A stretch of 64,000 nt of DNA, from positions 39,328,655 to 39,392,654 of the forward strand of contig NC_081183.1 in NCBI RefSeq assembly GCF_029867415.1, in the 5' to 3' direction. The notes below the pieces were generated by a model. The model saw only the letters and a list, made by a program, of their open reading frames with translations. It was not told the origin of the DNA and searched no databases. Both the position numbers and the translations under genes were made by a program. Shown one piece after another: positions 42,705 through 54,346 of this stretch. The stretch's first letter is position 1. The number at the start of each line of letters is the position of its first letter. Source of the DNA: Vicia villosa (Eukaryota; Streptophyta; Magnoliopsida; Fabales; Fabaceae).

Positions 42705-43521
42705 CTAATTCGATAGGATTTCTTTTAGGAACTTAGCATATGAGGGCATTTGGGTAATGGCTTCTGTAAACGGAATTGTGATGTTTAATTGTTTAAGAAG
42801 TTCGACAAATTTCTTAAATTGCCCTATGTTTTTAGATTTCTCGAGTCTTTGAGGGTACGAGATAGGTGGTTTATAAGGCGGTGGAGGTATGTATGGCGCT
42901 TCTTTTTCCTCCGTCTCGCCTTCTTTGTCCTCTTTCTCTTTCGGATCACTTGGTTTATCCTTGGGTCTACTTTCCTCCTCAGTTGTCTTCCTAGGGCTTT
43001 GGAACATAGCAGGGTTTTTAAGCCTAGGGTCAGTCGGTTCATCCATCTCTCTACCACTTCGCAGCAGGTGCGGCAGTAGGTGCTTGTTGCTGTGCCACTT
43101 GAGAGATTTGTGTCTCGAGCATCTTGTTGTGAGTGGCTAACGCGTCTACTTTAGTCGCTAACTGTTTGATTTTCTCATTAGTGTGCACGTTCTGGTTTAT
43201 GAAATCCTTATTAGTCTGAGTTTGAGTGGCTATGAAATTTTCCATCATTATTTCTAAGTTAGACTTCCTAGGGACGTTAGGAGCAGCGAACGGTGCCTTT
43301 TGATATCCAGGTGGTACACTGGGTGCTTGACCAGGTGCGTACAAAGCATTATTGTTCTTGTACGAGAAATTAGGGTGATTCTTCCATCCTGGGTTAAACA
43401 TGTTTGAGTAGGGGTTTCCTTGAGCATAGTTTACTGGTTCGGGGGAAACTCCTGCTAAAAGTTGGCACTCGGGGGCAGCATGTCCAGACATCCCGCATAT
43501 TTCGCAATTGGGTGACACCAT
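42705..43521 (-). pseudogene. Athila gag C-terminal fragment
   Basis: The fragment starts at a zinc knuckle, CEICGMSGHAAPEC. It continues with a Pro/Asn-rich linker and a helical stretch (NKDFINQNVHTNEKIKQL...), then a frameshift near 43050 into a Lys/Glu/Pro-rich part that leads to protease. The capsid domain normally found before the knuckle is missing; sequence right of 43521 is AT-rich and has in-frame stops. The Athila element is therefore truncated here. Confidence 0.85.
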
Positions 43522-44803
43522 GTCTTATAATTGACTAAGATATAAAATATGAAATTGCTTTTAAGGTGTAATCTCATTCTAATAAGTAAGTATAACTTTA
43601 AACGAATGCATAATCAATGCTTAGGGAATGAAAAAATATTAATAATTTTAATTTATAGCATAATTGGGTTTTGATATGAAAATTTAAAATCTAATCTAAC
43701 CAAATTTAGCTTGAGATTTACTATGATATTTGTGTGGATATAGTGTAGCTGAATAGTTTGGAAACATAAATAAAAGACCCGTAATTTGCTACGTTTTAGT
43801 TATGATTTAGATGTGAATTGTAAAAAATTAGATTGAATTTTGCTTGGACATTTTAGTCAAGATAATTAGTCACTCAATCCAAACTACGCATGAATAATAG
43901 TTAATCCGTCTCTAATCTCCAAGTTACTCTACCTGATAGAGATTTGCTTCAAATTAGCTATGGTTTTTGCCGTAGCTAAATGTAGATTTTCTTGTAGTGG
44001 GCTGGACCTGATTAAAATTGCTTAAATTTACACAAAACAAAAATATTTGTTATTATTACATTAGTTAAAATATGTGCTTTAATTAGTATCAATATAAAAT
44101 AAGAAACCATATGTTAACAATAATTTTTCATAGTTTAAATTTGTTAATTTTGTTTACTTTGAAAAACGAGTCTCTGAATAAGGTTTTAAAGCATATAAAT
44201 AATAAAAATCATCATACATTTATTAAATTTCTATTGGATATATATTTTTCTCAGGTCTATTATGATTTCAAAGAGAAAAAAGAAAGAAAAATCGTGCATA
44301 AATATATTATTGTTTTTGTTGGTATTTACAAAGTTATTTGGTTAAATTAAGGATTTTTGTCCCTAAATTTCATTTATTTTTCTTTCAGGATTTTAAGTTC
44401 CCTTCTAATTTAAGGTAAAAAAAAAATTGCCACATTTCAAATTATTAATTCAAAGTCATATTTATTAATATAATGTTTTAAATTTTATAAAAAAATTAAA
44501 ATTTTAATTATTTAAAATTAGAAAACAGTACATAAATTTATAAATTGCATGTAACATCATTCTTCAACCACTTATTTCAAGAAACACATTAACATAATAA
44601 AATATAAAAAAAATTATAATTGAGGTAATATAACTATTTTTCAATACTAAAAATATTTAAGAAATAATAAATTTAACTAAGTCTTTCGATATAAATATTT
44701 ATAATAATAATTATATTAACTATACTCATTTTTATTAAATACAAATTTTAATTAAAATAATTATGTCATTTATGAATTATACCTTCCAACATTAAGTAAA
44801 TTA
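43522..44803. other. AT-rich sequence without recognisable genes
   Basis: No conserved ORF, RNA gene or element end was seen. A 79-codon ORF at 44111-44350 has a low-complexity composition and is probably chance. This may be older host or heavily decayed repeat sequence. Confidence 0.6.
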
Positions 44804-45515
44804 AACAAATTTTTATTATATATTTTTTTTGCTTTATACCACCAGTTTAGTCCGGTTCGAGGGCGAGTTCAGTTGTGGGGATCGAACCGTGATTCTCACT
44901 CCCAAATTTAACGCCAATCACCACTGGACCAACTAACGATTGGTAACAAATTTTTATTTTGAAACATAGAACTTATACACAAATTTTTATTCTATGTATG
45001 AGTTGTATGCTTCAAAAATTTCATTAATAACTCAGTTATAAATAAAAGAGTGTTAAAAATTTAAAGTATGAAAAAACTTACTGATAATATATTATAATTT
45101 TTATGATAATAATTTAGAAAAAACACTAATATTGGTTTTTAGTCTCAAATAATTTTTTTATATATAATTTTGTAATAAATTATAAATAGGGTATTACAAT
45201 TATTCTCATTTTTTTAAAAATATAAATTTTTTACCTAATTTATTAATTACAAACATTACTTCAATTTAAACATTGTAAGTAACATCATTCTTTAATGACT
45301 TATTTTCAGAAAAATAATATTAGCACTATAAACTATAAAAAATATAATTGATGTAATATAATTAATTTTTAATATAAAAATATAAAAAAAATATTAAATT
45401 TAAGTAACTCTTTTGATATAGAATATGCAATAATTATTTTAATTATACTAATTTTTAAATAAAAAATTAATTAAAATAATTATATCTTTTACATATTATA
45501 CTTTTAAATAATATC
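44540..45515 (+). repeat. Two diverged direct copies of a 250-bp AT-rich block
   Basis: The blocks 44540-44790 and 45262-45515 share an ordered series of words, including GTAACATCATTCTT, CTTATTT, GGTAATATAA or TGTAATATAA, and AATTAAAATAATTAT. They differ by many substitutions and indels. The offset is about 722 bp. A SINE later inserted to the right of the first copy. Confidence 0.6.
44818..44944 (-). mobile_element. tRNA-derived SINE with 14-bp target duplication
   Basis: The minus strand starts near CCAATCGTTAGTTGG and contains an A-box-like TTGGTCCAGTGG (44921-44932) and a B box GGTTCGATCCC (44878-44888) with internal RNA polymerase III promoter spacing. It ends in GCAAAAAAAATATAT. The flanks are AACAAATTTTTATT at 44804-44817 and 44945-44958, a perfect target duplication. 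At 127 bp it is short. It is not a tRNA gene because no cloverleaf or acceptor stem forms around the boxes. Confidence 0.88.
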
Positions 45516-45529
45516 TTTAAGGCTTAAAT

Positions 45530-45809
45530 ACACTTTTAGTCCCTGTAAGTTAGTGAGTTTTTTATTTTCGTCCCTGTAAATTAATTTTTTTTTGTATGTG
45601 TCCCTGTATTTCACTATCGCGTTCGTTTAGTCCCTAAAATCAAAATTCGCAGGAAAATCCGCAGGAAACCTGCAGATTTTCCTACCGTTTTGGCTTTAGA
45701 GAATAAACCTCAAGCAAAAAGTAAGATATAGGGACTCAAACAAAAAAACTTACAGGAACGAAAATCAAAAACTCGCTAATTTACGAGGACAAAAAATACA
45801 TTTAAGCCT
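45530..45809. mobile_element. MITE with about 58-bp inverted repeats
   Basis: The left end starts AGGCTTAAATACACTTTTAG and the right end, reversed, starts AGGCTTAAATGTATTTTTTG. The two arms pair imperfectly over about 58 bp, including TTTTCGT(C/T)CCTGTAA. The interior has palindromic GCAGGAAA and TTTCCTGC words around 45650-45680. There is no coding capacity. No convincing target duplication was found. Long inverted repeats suggest a Mutator-like origin, uncertain. Confidence 0.7.
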
Positions 45810-46643
45810 ATTTTTAATTACTAACTTATATAAAATAATGTGACAAAAAGTATGACATATAAGAAAAGACCACTAATAAGGTAACAACATCAGTGATTAT
45901 CAATTCTTACGTTTATAACTGTAGACATACATCAATCAGGAAAAAATATTTGTTTCTCCTAATTTGGGGCTTAGGGTTTCTCTTCCTGGAATTTTATTTC
46001 AGAGTGAGAGTGTTTTCAATCCAGTTTGTTGTTAGATTCAAACTGCCTGCTTTCGTTATCCGATCGGATCTCGATGAGGAAAATCCTCAAAAAAATGATG
46101 GTTCTGATACTCTTGTTTGTGCATTATAATGGTGTAGCTCTGATTTTCGCGTTCAGAGGGAGCAGCTCGGATTCCACGATCCTCTATATTTATGCCAAAG
46201 GGATTGTGTGTCTATTCAATAATTGGAACGATTTGGGAAAGCTTTTCAAAACGACCAGAACTTACCATAGTCGGATTTGGTTTACTGGAAGCCTCAATAT
46301 GGAAAGAGTGTTATTTCAGATTTGGAAAATCACTGAGATCTCTGATTTTAATTTGACAAATTATGTAACTGTAGATGGAAGAATAGAATATCTCAATTAT
46401 GTACGATCACAACATTATTGGGCTTTTATTAGAAGATCTCAAATCCTCAAACACAAGGACAGTAGGAATTCAGGCGGGATCTGTTTCAAATTGTTCAAAT
46501 TGGAGGAAGATTACATGAGATATTGTCTTATTTGGCTGGTTATAAATAGAGGCAATTATCATAGTTCTTATCATCATCTTATGTACTCCAACAGAAAAGA
46601 AATCTTATTTTTATTCATTTGTATTGCTGCGAGTTTCCTCTCT

Positions 46644-47537
46644 ATGGATTTCAATAGAGAAGCTGTCAACAGTGGAAACGGTGATTTCAACACCGAGGCC
46701 TCTTTAGCACCAGAAGAACTGCTGGATTTGTGTTTGGTTGGCTCTCTGGTAACAAACAAACCTATCCGTTTCAACAGTCTCAGAGATCGTCTATGCGAGT
46801 TATGGCAACCAGGGCAAGGTGTGGAGATATCTAAGATGGCTGACAACAAATTCTTGTTCCAATTCTATCATGGCTGGGACATGGAGAGAATTTTCCAAGG
46901 AGGACCTTGGTTATTTGACAATTTTATGCTGGTGTTACGGAAAATCTCGTTTGGGGAGGAGCCCCTTACTATGCTGCTGAATGAAGTTGAGATTTGGGTT
47001 CAAATCCACCAACTTCCTTTCGGATTCATGAATGAAAATATTGGTGTGCTCATAGGGGAACATATCGGCAAGTTCATCGCTTATGATGCTCAAAACAGCA
47101 CTAGAGCGTGGAGAAGGTCTATGAGAATTCGGGTCGCGATCAATGTTCAACTTCCGTTAAAGACAGGGTGGGCTTTCGAGAGGCTGGTGGGAGAGGCAAT
47201 TCAGGTTACCTTCAAATACGAAAAACTTGGCATCTTTTGTTTTTTGTGTGGCACTCTCGGTCACGCAGAAAATTTCTGCCATAAGAAATTTGGTGCTGTC
47301 AATGCTGTGGTTGAGAGAGGCTGGGGAATCTCGCTTCGTGCTGAAATAGACGCATTCGGCAGCAATGGTAACGTGAATAGGTGGTTGAGAAGAGGCGGGC
47401 GTGGCTCTGGAGGACAAACCCAAAATGGAAGTGAAGACGTTGGTAACGGAGAAAATGTCACGAACTCTCAAATGAAGAAAGATTTTAATTCTGGCCACTC
47501 TAAGCATGGAAGAGTTCTAATTGACAGAAATTGTTAA
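46644..47537 (+). CDS. LINE ORF1 (DUF4283-like, zinc knuckle)
   Basis: The start is placed at the ATG at 46644 (MDFNREAVNSGNGDF), because upstream residues in the same open frame look like translated 5' UTR. The protein has the plant LINE/DUF4283 domain (LVGSLVTNKPIRFNSLRD, WDMERIFQGGPWLFDN, VEIWVQIHQLPFGFMN) and a CCHC knuckle, CFLCGTLGHAENFC. A Gly/Asn/Arg-rich tail follows. It would bind LINE RNA. Its normal C-terminus is probably lost: at about 47515 the sequence jumps to RT and the frame closes at 47535-47537. Confidence 0.85.
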   Translation: MDFNREAVNSGNGDFNTEASLAPEELLDLCLVGSLVTNKPIRFNSLRDRLCELWQPGQGVEISKMADNKFLFQFYHGWDMERIFQGGPWLFDNFMLVLRKISFGEEPLTMLLNEVEIWVQIHQLPFGFMNENIGVLIGEHIGKFIAYDAQNSTRAWRRSMRIRVAINVQLPLKTGWAFERLVGEAIQVTFKYEKLGIFCFLCGTLGHAENFCHKKFGAVNAVVERGWGISLRAEIDAFGSNGNVNRWLRRGGRGSGGQTQNGSEDVGNGENVTNSQMKKDFNSGHSKHGRVLIDRNC

Positions 47538-50209
47538 TGCTGCTGTGTCGTGGCTAGAGTCCGGTGTTTTTCCTCCAAAGCTCAACAAGACAAATATTAC
47601 CCTTATTCCTAAAGGAGAAATGCAAACATCCTTAAAAGATTGGAGACCGATAGCTTTATGTAACGTGGTGTACAAGATTGTTGCTAAAGTTCTCGCAAAC
47701 CGACTGAAAAGAGTGTTACACAAATGCATTTCTGAAAACCAATCAGCTTTTGTCCCTGGAAGATCCATTCTTGACAATGCTCTAGCGGCAATTGAAGTGG
47801 TTCATCATATGAAGACTAAAACTAAAGGGAAGACTGGAGACATTGCTTTAAAACTCGACATAAGTAAGGCTTATGATAGAATCGACTGGATTTATTTAAG
47901 GGAGATGCTCTCTACCATGGGCTTCAACCATAGATGGGTCAAGTGGATTATGCTCTGTGTAGAATCTGTTAACTACTCTGTGAACTTAAATGGGAATACA
48001 GTTGGGCCTATTATTCCGGGAAGAGGTTTGAGACAAGGGGATCCTTTATCCCCGTATCTGTTTATTATTTGTTCGGAAGGACTTACTGCTCTGATCAAGA
48101 AGGCTGAAGCAAGAGGAGATATTCACGGATCCAAAATTTGTAAAAAATGCTCCGAATATTTCTCACCTATTATTTGCAGATGATTGTTTCTTGTTTTTCA
48201 AAGCTACTCAAAAGGAAGCTATCGAAATTAAGAATATCCTTGTCACTTATGAAGAGGCGTCGGGTCAATCCATCAATTTGCAAAAATCTGAATTATTCTG
48301 CAGTAGGAATGTTCCAATGGATATAAAAAATACGTTGGCTGATACTTTAGGGGTTCGTCAAGTACTAGGGACAGGTAACTATCTTGGTGTTCCTTCCATG
48401 ATTGGTAGAAGCAGGAAAGACACTTTCAAGTACATCAAAGATAGAGTTTGGAAAAAGATAAATTCTTGGAGTAGCAGAAGCCTTTCTCAAGCAGGTAGAG
48501 AAACTCTCATCAAGTCTGTGCTACAAGCTATTCCTTCATATATAATGAGTATTTTCCTACTTCCTTCATCCTTAAGTGACGAAATTGAGAAAATGATGAA
48601 TTCCTTTTGGTGGGGTCATAACCGAATTAGAGGCAAAGGTTTAAATTGGCTATCTTGGGATAAATTGTCTATTCCTAAGAGAGACGGCGGTATGGGTTTT
48701 AGAAATCTCAGTGCTTTCAACTATGCTATGTTAGGTAAACAGGCTTGGAGTATCATGACAAATCCTGATAAACTTGCTACCAAACTATTTAAAGCAAGAT
48801 ATTTTCCCAATTGCGATTTTATGGATTCAGGTATTGGGCATAATCCAAGCTATGTCTGGAGGAGTTTATGGAGTTCTAAATTTGTGATTCGAGGTGGGTA
48901 TAAGTGGAGCATTGGGTCGGGAGATAATATTCCTGTCTGGGGCCAGAATTGGTTACATGACAGCTCTTCTCTGATTAATCCGTGGCCAAACAACCCAGTT
49001 ATTACTAGGCTGAAAGTCGCGGACTTAATGAGCCCAAACTCAAAGTCCTGGTCTACCGATCTGATTCTACCGTTAGTAGGGAGGGATGTGGCGAACAAAA
49101 TTTTAAATACTCCCTTATTCGAAGCGGTCCACACGGATAGAATGATTTGGAAGTTTGACGGAAATGGCAATTATTCTGTGAGAAGTGCGTACCGCTATTG
49201 TATCAACGAAGTTATTGACACCTCTCACCTCGTTGTGGATGGGAATTGGATTTTGCTCTGGAGTGTCAAGATTCCGCCAAGAGTTAAAAACTTTATATGG
49301 CGGCTTTGCAAAAATTCCGTACCTACTAGAGCTCGGCTTAGAGACAAAGGTATTGATTGCCCGAATACGTGTGGTATCTGCAACTTGGAGGAAGAGAGCT
49401 ACCATCACCTCTTCTTCAGATGCTCTAAAAGCGTGGAGTGTTGGGAAAGTGTGGGGTTATGGCCGAAATTATGTCCTATACAGAATAATCAAAATTCTGT
49501 AGCTTCGACTGTTTTCTCTTTTTTGCAGGTTGCTAACCAAGAGGAACAAGCCACTTTCTCCACAATTTTATGGAGCCTATGGAAGTGCAGGAATAATCTG
49601 ATATGGAATCAAACCGAAGAATCCAAAGACAACATTTGTAATCGAGCTATGAACCTCTTAGTCGGTTGGAGAAATGCCCAGTCGACAAGAAACCCGATCA
49701 ATTCTCAATCTAATTCATCTGCTCATACGATTTGGAGAAAGCCGGCAATTGGTCGCCTCAAATGTAACATTGATGCCTCTTTCTCCAACAATAAAGTGGG
49801 TATTGGTACTTGCATTAGAGATGACAAAGGTTCTTTTATTGCGGCCAAAACAGAGTGGTTCTCACCTATTACTGAAGTTGCCGTTGGTGAAGCTTTGGGA
49901 CTCCTTTCTTCTATCAAATGGGTGCATGAACTTGGTTACGATAATGTGGACTTTGAATTGGATGCTAAAAGCGTTGTGGATTATGTGAATAGGAGCAGTC
50001 CTAATAATTCGGATTGTGGTGCTATTACCTCAGAATGTAAGCGCATTCTAGAATCTTCTTTTAGGAACTCTCATGTAAAGTTCGTTAGAAGACAAGCTAA
50101 TGAAGTTGCTCATGTCTTAGCTCGGGCGGCTACATTTTTTGCTAGTTTTCAGGTTTTTACCGATATACCTACATGTATTCTTTCTCTTATTATTAATGAA
50201 ATGAAGTAA
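47521..50209 (+). pseudogene. LINE ORF2 part: RT, zinc-binding domain, RNase H
   Basis: RT starts mid-domain (FPPKLNKTNITLIPK, SALVPG-like SAFVPGRSILDN, LRQGDPLSPYLFIICSEGL) and reaches the catalytic FADD at 48173-48184. The FADD is in a different frame from the first 220 residues. One extra A in the A6 run at 48142-48147 explains this, since five A would keep the frame. The frame from 48191 is then open for 672 codons: RT thumb, a zinc-binding reverse-transcriptase domain (CGICNLEEESYHHLFFRC) and a plant-type RNase H (CNIDASF...GIGTCIRDDKG...VGEALGLL...ELDAKSVVDYVN). The endonuclease domain is absent. Without it and the RT N-terminus the protein would not work. Confidence 0.88.
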
Positions 50210-50250
50210 GAGTTTTTTTCTGTCAAAAAAAAAAAGAAAAGACCACTAAT

Positions 50251-50619
50251 CAATAATAATTTATTACCAAATACAATATGTAAAAGTTTTTCTAAGAAAA
50301 AAATATTTAAAAAAGTGGAACACATGTAAAAAAAAATTGAATAAGGGTGCTATAGTATATTTGGGGTTAAGTTGTTTTCTCAAGTTATAGGTTCACCCAA
50401 CCCACACTTATTTTAAAATTAACGACCATATATCATTTCTTTACTTTTAAACAATCTAAACGTTTATTTTGAGACGTTCTAATCGATTAGTGCATTATGT
50501 CAATTGATTGGAACATTAATTTCATCTCAAACAAATTTTTTTTATACCAACATCTAACTTATAAATAGAGTTTCTTTCCTTCAAATTTTTATATAATAAA
50601 ACATGAGCTTTCATACAAA
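50251..50619. other. AT-rich spacer between LINE and Helitron
   Basis: No gene or element end was recognised. The sequence is A/T-rich with short homopolymers. Confidence 0.6.
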
Positions 50620-50631
50620 CTAGATATATGG

Positions 50632-50648
50632 CCCGTGCGTTGCACGGG
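50632..50648 (-). terminator. 3' hairpin of the Helitron
   Basis: The arms CCCGTGC and GCACGGG enclose a 3-base loop and lie close to the terminal CTAG. In Helitrons this hairpin marks the 3' end for rolling-circle replication. The GC-rich hairpin stands out sharply in AT-rich DNA. Confidence 0.75.
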
Positions 50649-51102
50649 TATAATTATAATTGTTCCTTTAAATATTATTTCTCAAAAATTTAATTGAAGA
50701 AGAACTCAACGAAAATTTGTATTTCCACGAACAAAAGTGATTAAAAGTATAAAATATATTTTTATTTTCTACTAATGATATTTATTTTTGTCTATTAGAA
50801 TAATTAAATTTTTATAATAGTAAATAATATGATTTGTTTATCTTATTATCAATTATAATAATTTCTATTAATAAAGTGATCCATCTTAATTAAGAATAAT
50901 AATGTTTATTTTTTAAAACGAATGAATAATAATGTCTCATTTATAAAAGCAATAAGTTATAGAAAAAATTTAATGACAAATTTGTTAAAAGTTAAATTTA
51001 AAAATAAAATAAAAAGAGCATAGAATATAAGTTTCATCTAATGAAATTAATAATATTTATAGATCTCAAGTATTTGTTGTAAGAGTTTATCAAAATTTTT
51101 TT

Positions 51103-51945
51103 TCAAATAAATTTTTTTATTCTATACAATAAATTATTTTAGTGTGATAGGTATTTTAATCTGATTTCTTAAAAAAATTAACACAAAATGTACATAAGTT
51201 AAAGAATATAATTATTTCCAATACAATCAGCTTAAAAAGTGAATTTTTTTCAATATAATTTAATACAAACATCTTCAATACTATCAATTAATTATAGTAA
51301 TACAATTTTTTATTTATTAAATTGACTACACCATATCAATATTTTCATGAATTATTTCTATTTAAAATAATAATAAACTCAAACACATTTTATCAACAAA
51401 ACTTATAATGTTGTTAGGTTTATTATAAATCCAATATAAATTAATAAAAAACTAAAATTTCAATAGTGAGAGGGCATGACCTATCCCACTAAATTAAGAA
51501 AAAATAAAATAAATAAAACAATAAAACAAAATCATATTTTTTCAAGTATTTTTTTAATCGTATACAATATAATATTTTAGTGTGATAGGTATTTTAATTC
51601 AATTTCATAAAAAAATAAACACAAAATGTACATAAGTTAAAGAATATAATCATGTACAATACAATCAACTTAAAAAGTGAACAATTTTTTAATATAATAT
51701 AATACAAACATCGTCAATACTATGAATTAATTATAGTAATACAATTTTCTATTTTTAAATTGATTACATCATATCAATATTTTTGTGAATCATTTGTATT
51801 TAAATTAATAATAAACTATAATACATCTTATCAACAAAATTTATAATGTTGTTTGGTTTATTGTTTATCCAATATATATTAATAACTAATAAGAAAAGGA
51901 AAATTCCAATAGTGGGAGGGCGTGATCTATCTCACTAAATTAATA
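51103..51945 (+). repeat. Tandem duplication with 438-bp period inside the Helitron
   Basis: AGTGTGATAGGTATTTTAAT occurs at 51141 and 51579. The blocks continue in parallel through ACACAAAATGTACATAAGTT, ATAATGTTGTT(A/T)GGTTTATT and the (A/G)GTG(A/G)GAGGGC(A/G)TGA segment. The copies differ by about one base in ten by eye, so the duplication is not recent. Confidence 0.8.
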
Positions 51946-52119
51946 AAGGAAAGAAAAAAATTTATCAGTAAATTAGAAAAATATGAAAAATATAAATTAA
52001 AAAATCTAAATATGTATTTCATCATGTAAATTTTTTTAGGATATGTTATTGGTTTGTAAATTTATCAGGGTATCTATGTTACATTATATGGAAGCAAAGC
52101 AAATTAAGTTAAATGACTT

Positions 52120-52650
52120 TTCAATTTGACAACTATTCTTATATCCCAAAGATTTATTAGGTGACTTACAATTTGACCACTATTCTTATATTCAAATATT
52201 TATTAGGTGGCTTACAATTTAACCTCTAATTCTGAGATTTCAAGAAATTTTATCTAAATGTTTTATCCACAGTAGTGCCCCCAACGAATTACTTTTGATA
52301 TAGGTTTTCCAAAGAAAATATAATTTTTATTATATATGCTTGCAATATTTTATCTTCGCTGAGCCTGCAAAAACATATATTGTATTTTACATGAAAATAG
52401 AATAAATGAGTATGAAATTTAACCATAAGATAAACAAATTTGTAAATAGTTATTCGGAAAAAAAAATCTTACTGATTGAAGTTGTTATGAGACTTATGAG
52501 GCATGAAAATCCTAAAAAAGAATAAATAGGTAAAAAATAGTAGCAAATAAAATTGAAAAAAAATTCTTAATGATTGAAGTTGTTATGAGAGATGAAAATC
52601 CTAGAAAAGAACAAAGAGATGAAAATGGTAGCAAATGAAATTGGTAAATA
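52120..52650 (+). repeat. Two short local duplications inside the Helitron
   Basis: Near 52120-52225 a block of about 53 bp (ACTATTCTTATAT...TTATTAGGTG(A/G)CTTACA) occurs twice. Near 52459-52650 a block of about 98 bp (TGATTGAAGTTGTTATGAGA...AAAATCCTA) occurs twice. Both are imperfect copies. Confidence 0.65.
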
Positions 52651-54167
52651 ATGAAGGTAGGATTAAGAGTGATTATAAAGGTGTGTAAGAATACAAAAGG
52701 ACACTATTTTATAGTCGTTTTCATAGACTATTATTAATACTATTATTATGATCTCTTATTTTTTAGAAATTAATTATTTTACCAACTAATAGAAAAACAG
52801 TAACAGATAAAAAATAAAGTATTGCACTAAAATAAAAATTTATGACACCTTTAATGAAGAGTTAAAGAGATGAAAAAACCGAAAAATTAAAAAGTGATGG
52901 TTAGTTATGGAATATAAAAGAGAATGTTATAGATTTAGAATAATTTCCACTAAAATATACTATTACAATTAGAATTGAAGTAATATTAAAGTTAGAAAAT
53001 AAAGTTAAAATGTAGGACTATTAATATTTTTTAGAGTTTTTTTTTATATATATATTTTATTATGTGGTATTTATTATAAAAATAATATATACAAAAAACA
53101 AAAATATTTCGGATTAAGACAAAAAAATTAAATTAAGACACTTAAATTTACAAACTCATGATTTTTTTTTACAAATTAAAAAAATAGAAACTCATAAATA
53201 TAAAATCTTCTAAGTTTTTAAATTTTAAATAATTTAAATAAATAATATTATTATTATTCAAAAGTGTGTATTATACATAAAATTAATAACAATGATTACT
53301 ATATTTATTACTATTATTATTTAATTATTATTTATTTTTGTTCATCTATTATGTATTTATATTACATGAATGCAATCAATTTGTATAAAAACATAATTGT
53401 TTTTTAGTAAATATCTTTTATAATATAAGCAACCTAGGTTTGCGTTGATTAATGACAGACAAAGAAATGAATTACATTTAGAGCCGTTATAAATTGAATA
53501 CAAATTAAGTGATGAGTAATATTTATAAAAACAAATATAATAAATCATGATTTAGACGTTAAAAATTGATAGAGTCAATTGAATTCAAATTCATTATAAA
53601 TTTTAAATTTAGAATAAATATGAAACTGATAAACACAATAATTAACGAGGATGAAATATTTGACTGGATCTTTTATAATTAGTTAGTTATTTTATCGCAT
53701 AAAAATATTTGTGAAACATAAAAAATATAACTAATATACACTATAGAAAAAAAAGAAAAGAATTTAAATTAAAAAAGTACATTATTATATAATCTAACCT
53801 GTAAATTTTTTAATTATTTTTTTATTTTCAATTAAGATTGTATTTTTTAAAATAAAACATTTAAATTTACAAATTCATAAAATTTATTCGATTTTTTTAC
53901 AAATTAATAAATTAAAAAATATTAAAGATAAACTCACCATTGAAGTGTATTATTTAAAATATAATAATTATTAAAATGAAATATTTTTTATTTTATACTT
54001 TCATATTATTATTATTATTATTATTATTTATAATTTTAGAGATTATTAAAGTATCAATTTTATTGAGTTTTTTATTTGAGAAAATTTGTGAGATTGACAG
54101 ATCATCATTTAGCTAGGGTTTTGTCTGAGGTTGTCATCATGACAACCTTACATTTATATTAAGTAGA

Positions 54168-54346
54168 TTTGAGGTACCAATTTAATTAGGATATCGAATC
54201 TACTTTTTTTTTTTATAATTTTTTTCCTGCTTTTATGCAAAGCAAAAATAAAATAAAACAAAACAGAAATTAAAAAATATTTCAAGAACCAATAATACCT
54301 CATTTATTTATTTTATAAGCACGCTCAAATTATGAAAAAGAGAGTA
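54168..54346. other. AT-rich sequence up to the assembly gap
   Basis: Short AT-rich stretch with no recognisable feature between the Helitron end and the N run. Confidence 0.6.

Larger units (their letters stand above)
28700..43521 (-). mobile_element. Athila-type Ty3/gypsy element (reverse), interrupted by an Ogre solo LTR
   Basis: Read right to left on the minus strand: partial gag (43521), protease, RT, RNase H, integrase (to 39046), two ORF1-like genes (38795-37617, and 36645-35393 continued at 31507-31318), 3' noncoding region, polypurine tract and 3' LTR (30220-28700). The gag N-terminus and 5' LTR are missing at the right, where AT-rich unrelated sequence starts. The 3880-bp Ogre solo LTR (31508-35387) lies within it. 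Lineage assignment rests on the protease DLGAS motif, the FMDDFSV RT box and the extra ORFs after pol, all typical of Athila. Confidence 0.88.
45878..50233 (+). mobile_element. L1-type LINE with 17-bp target duplication, internally deleted
   Basis: The flanks AAGAAAAGACCACTAAT at 45861-45877 and 50234-50250 are identical; the right copy abuts a short poly(A) run (50225-50235). The element has a 5' UTR, ORF1 with a zinc knuckle, and an ORF2 part with RT, a zinc-binding domain and RNase H. The endonuclease and the RT start are missing, because ORF1 runs straight into mid-RT sequence at about 47515. Retrotransposition of the intact parent is shown by the target duplication and tail. Confidence 0.93.
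50620..54167 (-). mobile_element. Probable non-autonomous Helitron
   Basis: On the minus strand the element starts TCTACTTAATATAAATG (right end, 54167), preceded by A. It ends CTAG (left end, 50620), followed by T. A perfect hairpin CCCGTGCAACGCACGGG (50632-50648) sits about 8-12 bases before the CTAG. The 5' TC, 3' hairpin plus CTRR end, and insertion between A and T without target duplication are the Helitron signature. A second perfect palindrome lies near the 5' end (54128-54148). The 3.5-kb interior is AT-rich with duplications and encodes no Rep/helicase. Confidence 0.72.

Noticed and set aside
35374..43521. Minus-strand genes considered as an endogenous pararetrovirus
   Set aside because: An integrase with HHCC and DDE-type core, a polypurine tract and an LTR are present, and no movement or coat protein is seen; it is an LTR retrotransposon.
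44840..44935. Possible tRNA gene because of A- and B-box words
   Set aside because: No acceptor stem or anticodon arm; target duplications and an A-rich tail identify a SINE.
46026..46643. N-terminal extension of LINE ORF1 from an upstream ATG
   Set aside because: The residues look like translated 5' UTR; DUF4283-type sequence begins only after ATG 46644.
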